Assembly (NCBI RefSeq): GCF_036370855.1
Contig: NC_088102.1
Span: forward strand, 44,491,835-44,555,834
DNA length: 64,000 bases
DNA from: Dromaius novaehollandiae
Lineage: Eukaryota > Chordata > Aves > Casuariiformes > Dromaiidae
Reading direction: 5' to 3'
Position 1 is the first letter of the stretch. Every line of letters begins with the position of its first letter. Under the pieces are notes generated by a model. It made no database searches. It was not told the DNA's origin and saw only the letters and a program-made list of their open reading frames with translations. Positions 37,435-49,205 of the stretch are shown in pieces. The translations under genes were made by a program, and so were the position numbers.

Positions 37435-38483
37435 TTCATTGTGATCACTGTCCAACCTATTTCAGAGGAAACTCACCCTTGACTACCCCAGCAAAGTTGC
37501 TTTTGGCTTCTTTACACTGTGACTTTGTCTTGACTAGGAAGAATGTTTGTTTAGGTTGGGTCTGGCTGACCTGAGTTAGGAAAGCCTGTTCAAAAATCAG
37601 TTATCAGTTTTCCTAGAATAGATGCAAAGTAACATGTTCAGCTCAGCAATCTGTCAGGAACTTCTGTGCAACAGGAATGTCAGGTATCCCTTGGGAGGAA
37701 CCTGGCAGCTGAGGCTGGAGGATAAATACAGTTTGGGCCAGTTACCAAGCATGTTACACAGGAGGGAACGGGCTACAGCATTTATTTTAGGCAGTCATTA
37801 GATTTTTAGGATTCCTCCTGCAGGTGAGCTTTTTGTAGACCAATGTCCAAAGAAATTCCCTCATGCTGAGCTCCCCTACCACAGTGTCACTAGCTTTTCC
37901 TCCAGAATGCCACTGCAAGTCTAGGTGGCAGCATTTCAGCTCAGGAGTAACACATCTCTGCTGGCTGAAGCCGAGGGGTCTACCCTGTGAGCCTTTTCCT
38001 CCCTTTGCAGCATTTACAGCCCTGCCTCTCCTGGGAGAGCTTTTTCCACCCAAAGGGGTACACTGAAGCAGAAGGTGAGCAGGAAGAAGAAGAGGACCCA
38101 AGTCCAGAGCGTTGATAGTTAATTGCTGCATGTCAGAACATCTTAATTTTAAATGAACACCATAAATTCATGACAACTGAAGGAAAGAGCTGGGCAGGTG
38201 CTTTTGACTGAGCTAACTGCTGCCCCGGGGAGGGGTTGTAAGCTAGGCAGTTCAGGGAGGAGGAAGCTAGCTATGACATTTGTAAAGACTGTTGATGGAA
38301 GATTTCTTTCAAAGCCTTTTCAGTCTCTCAATCTGAGAGCTCTTTGCCCAGAGAGTGTTGGAAAACTGGCTCTTCTTTCCAAGCAAATGTGGCAGACTGG
38401 GAGTTGATGAGGTGCTGTTTAGCCACAAATATTGAATTGCCAATTGAATGATGTTGGGTTTGTTTTTTTTTTTCCCTTACGGA

Positions 38484-38645
38484 CAGTGGTGCAGTGACTG
38501 GGATGAGACGCTGTCAGAAACAGGAGAACTGTATTTTAGTCCCAGCTCTGCCAGTTACTTAGCATGTGATCTTCAGGATGTCACTTGCTACACTGCAGCT
38601 TTTGCGGTCTATAAAATAATGCACATCCTTATTCTCACTTGGGTC
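38484..38645 (+). repeat. MIR-like SINE relic
   Basis: It contains AGTCCCAGCTCTGCCAGTTA followed by CTTAGCATGTGATCTTCAGG and TGTCACTTGC, then GTCTATAAAATAATGCAC, in the MIR order (TCCCAGCTCTGCCACTTAC, TGTGACCTTGGGCAAGTCAC, CTGTAAAATG). Confidence 0.65.
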
Positions 38646-40179
38646 ATGCAGTGCAATCAGGGGGTGAAACGGACTAATGAAATATTAGACTGTGATGGGT
38701 TTTTGCTAGTAGATACCTGTCAGGAAAGGTTCATAGGAGCTATTACTTTGCTTCCTGAGTCAAAGTCTCTTTGTATTACTTTGCAGCTTTGGGTGACACT
38801 TGCAACATTTTCAGTTTGACAGCTTCATCCCCAACTGATGTCATCCCTATCCTTTGCCCCTCTCCTGTGCAAGACCCCTTTGGACTGCACACATCTGATT
38901 CTGACCCCAGATGCTGTAAGCTAACCAGAGAAATCTTGCTGTGTTAGTATGAATGACTAAGTAGGTCAGCAGCAGGATTTAAACCAAAGTACTTGGCCTG
39001 CACTGTTGCTGGTCTGGCCTCTTTGGGCCATACTGAAAACCAAACATTTTGTTCTTTATAAATTCAGCGAATCGGTTGTACTCATACCTCATCCTCCACT
39101 GAACAACCAAATCCTGGCTCAGTTGCAAAACCTAACTCCTTCCTGGGTTTTGGTGTAAGTAGCTGAGAGCACTCCATTACATTTCTGCCCAAAACTGCTG
39201 TTTGGTCAGGGCTGTGCTGAGTTCCCTGGCGCTCAAAGAATGTCTAATCTGCTTTATATCTAAGAGGGAGGTAACAAGCTGAAAGTATCAGAATGTTATG
39301 GCTTTATCAGTCCATTATCAGGGCCATGTCTGCCCCTTTCAGGCCTTCCTGCTGCTCAGTGCTTAATTTAGCACTTTCCCCTTCTCTTTGGAGAAGTATT
39401 TTCCCCACAGTAAGTCTGTCTGCCCTGTGAAGTTAGGATTGCTATTGTCCACTTGAAAGAGTGATGCAAAGTTTGTTTTCCCATTCTCTGATTCCTCTTC
39501 TCCTCTCTAGGACTTGTCAAATATAATTGGCAGCAGTGCAACAGCTGGATTAGCATTAAATAATGAGCAAATGGCCTGCAGCTCTTTTTCAGACCCAGCA
39601 AAGCACACACCTTTACTTCTTTTCTTACATGTTTTCCTGCCCTGTTTTTATCACAGTGGTAGAGAGCTGAGTACCACATGCTGGTCTGGTCAACTCTGGG
39701 GACAGAACAGGGGGTGCTACACTGTTTTTGTCACTAATTAGTACCAGGGTGATAGCTAGAGGCTGCAAGCTGCGAGAGCAAAACTCCTTTCTCCCTCCCC
39801 TCCTCATTAGAGTTGTGGCTGAGCAGTCCGTGGCAGCTGTAAGCAGCTGGGGTAAACTGCAGCAGAGCAGGAGCACAATGCTCATTTCTTAATTTTCCTG
39901 TGTGCTCCAGGCACCAGGAGATCTGCCCTGGCAACCTCCTCCATTGTAGCCAAGAGTTGAAATCCCAGGTGACATTAAGGCTTCCAGTGCTATGTCAACC
40001 TCAGCAGCAACACAGTGTAGTGAAGTCACTCAATAGCCTAGATAGGCACTCAATAGTCTGTGAATAAGAGCCAGAGACCTGTGTCCTGACTAGTGCCCTG
40101 TCCACTGATCTCAGTTGCCTTTCTGATATTTGAAGAAATTAGATTATGTAGAGTTGCCAGAGGATTTATTTATTTATTC

Positions 40180-40266
40180 TGAGGGAAAGGGAAGAGGGAA
40201 AGAGGCCAAGAGGGATGGAGAATAGGGAAAGAGAGAGGGAAGAAAAAGTAAAGACAAGAGAGAGGT
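40180..40266 (+). repeat. Purine-rich tract
   Basis: About 87 bases are almost all A and G (GAGGGAAAGGGAAGAGGGAA and on), with a few interruptions. Confidence 0.8.
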
Positions 40267-41100
40267 AGCTATGCAGTTAGCATTCCTGAGCCATCTGGAC
40301 CTGTTGGCATGGCCCCAGCTGGACAGGCTCACAGGTTTATCCATAGCATGATGTAATCTCCATCATCCAGCTTTTGATTTTTCTCCTTGCTCTGGATGGC
40401 TTCGTATCTGCTGCATGTCTGGAGCGGGCATTTTGATTTCCTGTTGCTATTTGTGGACTTTTCCTGGCTGATCCTCAAGAGCAGCTCAAGCAGTTTGCAT
40501 TCCTCAAGCTGAAGAAGCAAATGCCATCCTGCCGCTCGGAGCGGAGGCTAGCTCTAGCCAGCCTGTCCGCTGGGGAGCGGCAGCCCTGCACAGGGGGCCA
40601 ACTGTGGTTTGCACTATGCCGCGGGCTGGAGAGAAGATAACACCTCCGCCTGGTGCTTGGACTGCTGCTGCTGAGCTCTGGAGTAGGCCAGCCTTCAGCA
40701 CCAGCAAGAGTGGGGCTGTGGAGAGAGCCTGGCGGGCCATCCGTTTCCTGCCTCTTGTGGGCTTCCCTTGTCTGCTTATTGTTGCAGGAGAATGTGAGGA
40801 GAATTTTATTTGGCCCCAGACCTATTCCTCCCCCTGGTTGATGTGAGCAAAAAGCAACAGATGATCTCAGTCCCTCTTGCTGATCACAGTGCATGGGAGC
40901 CCAGTGCTCCTGGCTGCTCTGTGAATCAGGTGGGCTTCCCAGGAACATGTGAATGGGACTTAGGTGAGGACGTGGTCTGGAGCTGCCCTGTGTGCCAGGT
41001 GCTCACCCTTGCTAGATTGAGGACTGTGGTCCCTGTACCTCTATCCCTCAGTGCCATTTCCTGGGTGCAGTGTGGTAGGGAAGGCACAGCCATGTTGCTT

Positions 41101-41300
41101 GAGGCAGTGCAGTCTCATGGGTGGGAGCTAGGCTTGGGTTTCCTCCATGGTCTGTCAGAGACTGGCCATGCCCCACCAAGGTAAGCCATTTCCCTCTCCC
41201 TCAGTCTTTCCCAGTCCACAAAATGGAGAGGGTTTACAATTCCACCTCCACAACTACACGCTGTTTTAACATCTTTAAGATAAAAAGGCCACACAGGAGC
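41101..41300 (+). repeat. MIR-like SINE relic
   Basis: The order GCAGTGCAGTCTCATGGGTG, then TGGGTTTCCTCCATGG, then AAGCCATTTCCCTCTCCCTC and AGTCTTTCCCAGTCCACAAA followed by ATGGAGA, with a tail like CATCTTTAAGATAAAAAGGC, follows a full-length MIR in forward orientation. Confidence 0.6.
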
Positions 41301-44179
41301 AAAGTGTTCTTATTCACCACATAAATTCAAGGTGTGTAGGGGCAAGCAGTAGAGCCATAGGTCCCCTTCTGACTTCACACACAGAGCAACCACAACATTC
41401 CATATGGCTGGAAAGGTCTGTGATGCCCAGAGGATGAAGATGGGATGTCTCTAGTGTACCACTGCCGCAAGTAAACCTCAAACACAGTTAGTTATACAAG
41501 GGACCTGCTTCAGAGAATGCTGCTCTCTGCTCTGACTCAAGATATGTGGGTAGCTGTATGAGGAGCCATTAGACAATAGTCTGACAATAAAACAGTATTC
41601 CCTCATGATGCCTCATCCTGCCCACATGCCTTGCTTAGCTTTGTTTCCTCCAGGAGCTTGGGGACAGGGAAGTTGAGCAGAGTGACCTCCAGCAAGCAAA
41701 ATTATCTTCAGCAGAGAATTCCACTGCCTGATTCAGAAGTTGTCCTGGTTGCGTCCAGAGGGAGCATGGTTCTGCTTTCAGTAATACCCCAGGGCTGTCC
41801 TGTCCACAAGGGCTTTGATGGGCTTACTGGAACCACACAGCCAAGCTTTTCCACCCAACTCTGCTCTGCTGAGCGAGAGAGTAGCTGAAGAAAACGATGG
41901 CCTCTTTATAAACTGACTGGCAAAACTCTTGCATCTCTCCTGGGAGCAGGCCAGGGATTCTGAGTCATTGCTTAAGTTGGTTGCAGCCAAAGTAATCTTA
42001 CTCAAGACATTAAGAGAGAGGAGAGATCCACCCAGGAGTGCCAACAGAAAGAGAAGTAATCATAACCATAATTAATAATAATATAATGATGAAAAGATTC
42101 AGAAATGCGCTGCCCACTCCAAAAATAAAACTTGACGACAATTCAAATGCTGTAAAGAAAACAGGAGAGGAAAAGAGCCGAGAAAGACTGTCAAAGCCTG
42201 CATGTCAGCTGCAATGTGGGGAGTCCTGTCCAGCTGGCCTTGGTTCAAAGAGCTCCTATTGTCCAAGAGCATTTCCAAGACACCATTCAAAACTTTCAGA
42301 AAATGAACCCAAGATGCAGGGTGAGATTTATCACACAATAAAGGCAAGCCAGATGTGTGCACCCTTTTACAGAAGGGAGGAAGGCAACTGGGGTGCAAAG
42401 CAGGGGAGAAGGAGGCTGCAGAGGCTTGAGTGAAGAGGGCTGCATGAGAAGGGTCTGGTGTTGTGAGTACCCACACAGGACCAGGGGCTGGTGCTAGTGT
42501 GCTGGGGCGCAAAACGGGCACTTGTGAGGAATTTCATACATAAGCAGAGCTCCATACTCAGGAAAAGCCACTTGTCGTTGCAAGTAAGGGGCAGCAGGGG
42601 CAGATTTCACTGATCTTTTTCTCTTTTGCTGCACATAAAGCATCCATTGATGCTAAGAGCATATCATTGCTCCTGGTCCTGGATGATATACCTGTTAAAT
42701 AAGGCTGTATCTGAAAGGATGTCCAGAAGCCAAACCACTGTAGATTTGGTCTTAATTTTCTAGCAGCCTTTGTTATTTTTTTGCAGCACTAGCTGCCATG
42801 GCAGGGTTGTAATGTCTTTTCCCACAAGAATCACTCAGTTCCTGTGCTTTGATTATGTTAAAATCCAACAATTAATTATACAGAAAGATAATTTAATCTT
42901 TCAATCTGCTGCTAACATTGACTTGTATGACTACAACCTGCCATCACTAAATAGATATCCAAATTCTCCTTGCTTGCAATGAGACCAGCACTGTTTTTGC
43001 TGTTTGCAGAACAACCTGTTAGCATGGCTATGCCATACTCCACAGATTTAAAGGTGAGTGGTTTTTCTTCTGAGGAAGATCTCTGGTAGTAAGAGCTTGT
43101 TCATCTAACAGCAAAAAGCCTGAGAAAGCCCTTTGTCTGGAAGCTTAAGCCAGACAACTCACTGTTTGAAATGACTCATACGTTCGGTGAGTGTATTTAG
43201 CTTCTACAACAGTTTTTTTTAGAAAGAGGTGGATTTATTTGAAGTCTTTAAACTGAGACTAGATGTTTCTGTGTGGCTCTGTTGCAGATGAAGATCTGCA
43301 GGAGCCATGAATAAAGCCCCTGAGCTTAGCTATGTAAGGAACCATATTTGCATTTATCAGAACAGTTTCTCCCAGCCCTACAGCCTGTGAAGCTACCCAT
43401 CAGCTCCTTCTGCAGCCCCAGGGACACCAGCAGAATGTAGTCTGAAATCCACAGGTTTCTGCAGAGACCCCTGCAATGCTGGAGCACAGGTGCTTGGCCC
43501 AACCCAAGACGTAGGAGCTTTCCGGGGGGGTATAATAGGTTTACTGTCTTCATAGGAATATGGGATCTCTTCTTCGCAGTAGAAGCTTCTGACTTACCTT
43601 GAGTAAATGATCCCAATTCCTTCAGGTTTCTATTTCTTTTCACCAGCTAGAAACCTGAGAGGGAACTCAGGTCCCAGCTGCAGGGCCTTGTCATGGAGAA
43701 GTCCTGCTCAGTAAGGGTATGGCTGGAGAAGAAAATGTTGGGAAGGCCTTGACACAGGCTACCTTTCTTCTTTGGTACCGATTTTCATCCCATGGTTGAT
43801 GTGACTGAGCTATCTCCGACCATCAGATCTGCATCTCTACCTTTGGAAATGTAGGTCTTTGGCATCTCACTCACTAATGTCACAGCCTTCATTTCCTATT
43901 AATCCAGGCTGCCCCAGGAGTGACGAACAGCCTGAGGGGTGTTACCACCTTTCCAGGGCTTTGGAAGGATATTGGAAGGATTTCCCCATTCTCCAGAGAC
44001 TCTTGCTTCTTCAGCTCCACTGCTGAGGTGAAAATGATAGCCTCAGAGTTGGAGCCGAAGTTTAATTTCCTATCTGCTGCTCAGGGCACAGATTTTCCAC
44101 TGGGATATTGGCAGGAGGTCAGAAATCTGCATTCCAAGCTGAATTGCTTTGAAAACAGTCCTAGTGCCCAGAAGCAGGA

Positions 44180-44182
<3 letters not shown>

Positions 44183-44258
<76 letters not shown>

Positions 44259-44269
44259 ACGCACACACA
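44183..44269 (+). repeat. Compound (CT)n(CA)n microsatellite
   Basis: About 17 CT units are followed by a CA/CG-interspersed run. The frames through it read SLSLSL and HTHTHT and are artefacts. Confidence 0.97.
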
Positions 44270-47200
44270 ATTGCCTCCCACCTCCATCCAGGCTCACTCA
44301 GGGCTACCTCCATGCCCTGATGCCTGTGTGTATCACGTTGCCAGAGCCACTAAACAGTTCAGCAGCTGGTAGGACCCCACTTAGCCTGCTGGTTGCATAA
44401 CCCAGCTGACAGCAGCTCCTTCTCAGCCTGGCCACTGAAGAGAGTCCCTGCTCTTGCTTCTGGCAAAATTTGGGGTGAAAACCTCTCGCGTGCCTGAATC
44501 ACATAGTTCATCTCTACCCTGGTCCAGACCTACTTGCTCTGTAATTGCCCTTTACAACGTCCCAAGGAATGAAAGCCACCAGTGATGTTTGGTATTAGCT
44601 GCATGCCTTCGCTTTTGGACTTGAACTGAGTATGACTATCTTCGTTTTACAAGGCCTGCTTTCTTTATGGCTCTCCTGGGACCTGCCAGGGGACAAAATG
44701 TGAATTATCTCTGATTTTGCTCTCTGAGTATTAAAGAGAAATAGCTTCAATGAAGCAAATGAAGCTGATCATAAAGATAATACAGATCTTTTCTCCTGCT
44801 CTGGCTATCTCTCAAAGTAGATTTCTTCTGTCTCCCAGGGCACCTTTCTTATTGTTGCTTAGGCTGCCTTTCAAGCAATGTGCAGAACAAAAGGCCCATA
44901 ATAACATGGGGATCACAGGCTGTGTAAGAGTAGAGATCTGCCTACTATGGTGGCTCCAACCCAGTATTGGACAGGGCCAGAAGCTTCCAAGAAAGGTGGA
45001 AGAAATAGTGGAGTGGAGTTTATTGCAGTTCATTTCCATTATGGAATAAACTTCCCTATCCCATTGACTAGTAACTGGCTTATACGATTGCACCTCTCTA
45101 ATTTATTTTTAATTGTAATGAATGTTTGTGTTGTATTTCATGTCTTTTCAGGATCCTGTGAATTCAGCTTCACGGCAGCATGGCAACATATTTCACACAG
45201 AGTCATGCAGAGCAAAGCAGTATTTTCTTTTATGTGCACTGCTTGCTGTCTTTTGTTTTGCCACGTACCCCTCTCCTCCAAGACTATACTGAGACACAAA
45301 AAGGCGCTCCCAGGTCACTGACTTCAGGCACTCTTTTAAACCACAGATTTTTCCTTGTGTCCTTAGCCCTCTCAGATACCTCATCGTTGGAGCTGATGTT
45401 CTCTGCATCATTTCTGTTATCCCCTGTCCTTATGGAGACCCTGTTATCAGAAAGGAACTCAGATGAAGCCCTCCCATAGCATGGCATAATCTTATTTAAT
45501 GTATTTTTCCTAACCCATTTCTTATGCATTCTAGCCTTTTGTTCACTGTTTTGACTTTCACTGTGCATCAAGCAGGACTTTTCCCTAAATTGTCCAGGCA
45601 GACCTGCCACAAACAATTAAATCCATGTGGACTTTCTCTGGGCAGATTTTGCCTTTAGATTTGCAGGGTTGGGCCTCAGCTGCATCTTTAGGTTGTACAG
45701 GGGTGCTGCATGCAAATGTGTACGGCTGCTGAAATCCAACTGCATTCTGGCTACCGTGCCTTTGCAGGAACTGAGGAAGGATGTGTTTGGGCTTTGCAAA
45801 GGGCAAGCCTGGATGGAGGTGCATCGGGGTAACACAGATGATAGTGCCTTCTCCAAGCTGGTGGATTATATTTTCACACCTCACAACATAGAGTTCCAAT
45901 TAACCCCTCCCCTTGCTACAGCAGCTGAAAGATGCATGGGCCTAGTTTACTGCATAGAATTACGGTATGTCTGGGAACCTGTTGCAAACTCAGCTGAGGC
46001 TGCCAAGGTAACACAGAGGTAAAGCACCAATTTGACAAGAGGGCAGAGAATTATCCTTCACCTGAGGGCAGTAATGGTTACACAGCTTCTTTCTCTCAAG
46101 GCTGCTGCTCATACAAAGTCTTTGCCCAGGAACTGTGCTGTCCTGGTGCTTGGGGGAGGGAAAGAAGAGACGACGCTGGAGAGCTTGTCCTGGGGGTACC
46201 TGTGTTCCTGTGGAGAATGCCTCTATTTGAACACGGTGCATCTGCCACCACCACTCAGAAATAAAGGCTGCTTTGTTTGGTAGTAGGCAGGTGTCTACAG
46301 TTCTCAGAGCTCAGGAAGGGCCTTGAAGCTCAAACTTTTTATTTACCTTTCATGGATTCCTAGACATAGCCCCCAAATGCTCTGCCAAACATGAGTTAAG
46401 ATTATCTGATCTAAATGTGTCATTTTGAGAGGGTTGTGTCCACTTCTGAGTATAGCTTAAGTCCTGCTCTGACTTTTTTTTGCCCGAGTCAGCTGCAAGC
46501 AAGTTGTAAGCCAAAGGAAATTTGGGATGTTCATTGTATATGTAGTGTACACGCAGCAAAAGCTAGCTGGAAAGCAGAGGCATTCCTCTTATCCTCCAGG
46601 GTGCTGCTGCTGGGAGGAGAGATGCTCCTGTCTCTGCAGACTCAGCTAGTCTCGTGCAACAGGCAAACTACATATTCTAGCTATTTTCCACCCCGGGCCA
46701 CTGGAGCCTTGTTTGCCCTGGTGGAATCTGACATGTTCACCCTCCTCCCTCACACATACCTACCTGCTCTGCATGCTGCGCCTGTGGCTCCAGGGCACAC
46801 GGATGGCCACACTGCTATGCCATTTGCCTTTTGATTCCTCTCATTGTGGGGCTCCGCCCTGCCCCACAATCATTCACCTAGCAGGGTGCTTCCAGTCCCT
46901 CCCACATCATCACTACTCACAGCCAGTTGCTAATCCCATTTATGCTAAGCAAACCAAACCCAGATACTAATATACTACTGTCCTTGACTTCTCTGCAATT
47001 GTAATAGCAGGTGCCTTTAACGCCTCTTTCAGGGCTACTGGGAAATCCACTCATGGACCAGGAGATTGCAGCTTTCGATATACCTTTTTTTCTCATTTCT
47101 TGTACTTTGGGGATAAAAGTATTTAAGTTAAAAACCAAACTATCTCTGCCTCTCACTCACCCTGTGCCTGGGTGTCTCCCAAATTCTTCCCCAATGAATG

Positions 47201-48785
47201 GCAGACTTGAAAAGTTCGAGCTCGGTATTACATGACTGTGATTGCAGCCACAAAATTTTGATGTGGTCTGTATTGTGCGTGTGCTTTTAACAGTTTCATA
47301 CATTCTGTCAGCTGCTTTTCTTTCCACTGGGGTTGTGGGGGAGGAGGAGAAAAATAGAAAACCTTTGCGTCTGATATAGAAGTCACTGCAAACCGTGGGA
47401 GTGGTATGTACCAAAAGTGGTAAGTCAGTGGAGCTCCTGAAGAGACTGGGACTACCTCCTTTCAGAGACTCATTAAGTCCCAGGGTGAGAAAGAGCCAAG
47501 AACATGAAGGGGCAAAGAATCGAGGTCATACACACATGTAATAGTCACAGGGATAAATGAGGCCACATTAGGGTTCAGCTCATTCAGGGGAAAACAGTAC
47601 CAGAGTATTATTTTTATTATTTTGTGTATTTTGGGCCTGGAGCTCTGAGCTCCAGTGTTGGATCAGCAAGTCAGAGAGGACTACAAGTCCATTGTAAGAA
47701 GAGGATAGTGGGACTCAGGTAGCAAGCCCAGTTGGTGTAGCAGCAACAGAGCCTGCATAGTCCCTGAGTGAGGGCAAATGCACACCACTGACCAAGTGAA
47801 CTTCAGGCTTAAATACTTTACAAAAGCAAAGCCACACACTTCCAAAACAAAGAGCAAAGCCTGGGAGAACTGAGCCCTGGTTGGAGTCCCAGGGAGGCAG
47901 AGTCTGAACTGGATTTCTATGACCTTCCTCCCCCCCACCCCCGAGATTGTTTCATGTTTGTATTCCCCAGCGGATGAAGGGGCGATGACTCCCGCCGTAT
48001 GTAATTTGTACTAACATCCCCTGTCAGAGAGAAGGACAAGGTCCTGGAGGGGTTTACATGAGGGCTAGCTTTCCCTAGCCATTTGCTCAGGCAAGGCAGT
48101 TGGGAGCCCTTGAGCCAAGGCTGAGTGACCCTTAGGACTGCCCTGCATGATACAGGAGAGTTGCTCTCTGGTTCCTGCACTGCAGAAACAGTCTCAAATG
48201 CCCTAAGCTTTAATATGCCCAAGATGACCTGTATTGATGGCAGCGTGGTACTTTGGAGATGTGAAGCGCGGGGGACAGCTATGTTTAGACCCAACTGTCC
48301 CCAGGAAGTGCTGCCAGGGAACTTGGAGGCCGTGCTCGCTTGGTGCAGCACTGAGCCGCCGAGTTTGTCGCTTTGGCAGTTTGCAGCTGGTTAGTGGCTA
48401 TGTTGTGTGAGTCGGCTGCAGGACTGCCTTCCCACCCCACCCCCACACAAGCACAATGACTCAAAGCCTCAGACTCCTGGGCCCGGGGGAGGCCAAGGTC
48501 TCTGGGTAGGAAAGTGAGGCAATGCTCGTCTGCCGGTGAAAATGCCTAACCACAGCCACAGGGCCCCAGCCGGCCGTGACTGAGGGCTACAGGCAGCAGC
48601 AGGGTCACGACAGGCTCCTCCATGAGGGGAGCTGCCAGGCTTGCCAGCCTTGCCCCACTGCACAGGCGGCCACGGTGCAGAACCCGGGGTGCAACGGGGA
48701 GGGAGAACCCCTTCCTCGGGAGCCTTGCCCTACTGCCTCGGCCGACGCGGGGCTTCTGGAACTTTCCTCCCCCTCTCGCCGCCGC

Positions 48786-48950
48786 CTAGCTCCGCGGCCC
48801 CACAGAGCCCAGCGTGAGGGATGACCCCCCGGGGACGGCAGCCTGGCTCCCAGAGGCGGCCCGGGCAGCGCTGAAGATGCGCTGCCGGCACCGCCGCAGC
48901 GCCAAGAGGCGCGGGGAGCAGCGGGCTGCCACCACGCCGGCCGCCGCCAT
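48786..48950 (-). CDS. Speculative antisense ORF or first exon (54 codons)
   Basis: On the minus strand an ATG with strong context (G at -3, G at +4) opens a 54-residue frame (starting MAAAGVVAARCSPRLLALRR). It is rich in Arg, Ala and Leu and has no acidic residue, like a mitochondrial targeting peptide. The inverted CCAAT pair lies about 110-145 bases upstream in that direction. Against it: GC-rich DNA easily gives Ala/Arg frames, no consensus donor follows, and I know of no antisense gene at this place. I do not recognise the protein. Confidence 0.15.
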   Translation of the reverse strand: MAAAGVVAARCSPRLLALRRCRQRIFSAARAASGSQAAVPGGSSLTLGSVGPRS

Positions 48951-49057
48951 GCCGGGCGCGGGGCGCTCGAAGCGGGGCGCCGCGGGTCCGCGCGGCCGCT
49001 CCGTCCTAACCCTGCACTCCTCCCGCGCGGCCGGCCCCGCTCCGCTGGCAGCCGCCT

Positions 49058-49093
49058 CCCATTGGCCCGGCTCGCGCGGCGCCGGCCAATGGG
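49058..49093. promoter_or_regulatory. Inverted pair of CCAAT boxes (NF-Y type)
   Basis: CCCATTGGCC (49058-49067) and GGCCAATGGG (49084-49093) form a perfect 10-bp inverted repeat with a 16-bp spacer, each arm carrying a CCAAT box in opposite orientation. Such paired boxes are typical of NF-Y bound, often bidirectional, TATA-less promoters. Confidence 0.6.
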
Positions 49094-49151
49094 CTCCCGC
49101 CGCTGCCGGCGCTTGGAAGCGCTCCGCGGGGAGCGCCTCAACGCTCGGCGG

Positions 49152-49205
49152 CGGGGGGAGGGGTGCGCCCGCCGCCGCAGCGGGGGGAGGGGTGCGCCCG
49201 CCGCC
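49152..49205. repeat. 29-bp tandem duplication in the intronic CpG island
   Basis: CGGGGGGAGGGGTGCGCCCG begins at 49152 and again at 49181, a period of 29 bases with nearly two identical copies. It lies just beside the CCAAT pair. Confidence 0.8.

Noticed and set aside
43920-44372. 150-codon frame with SLSLSL and HTHTHT
   Set aside because: It is a translation of the CT/CA microsatellite.
45627-46022. 131-codon plus-strand frame in intron 1
   Set aside because: The start codon is real but there are no splice sites, no known motif and no coding bias; likely chance.
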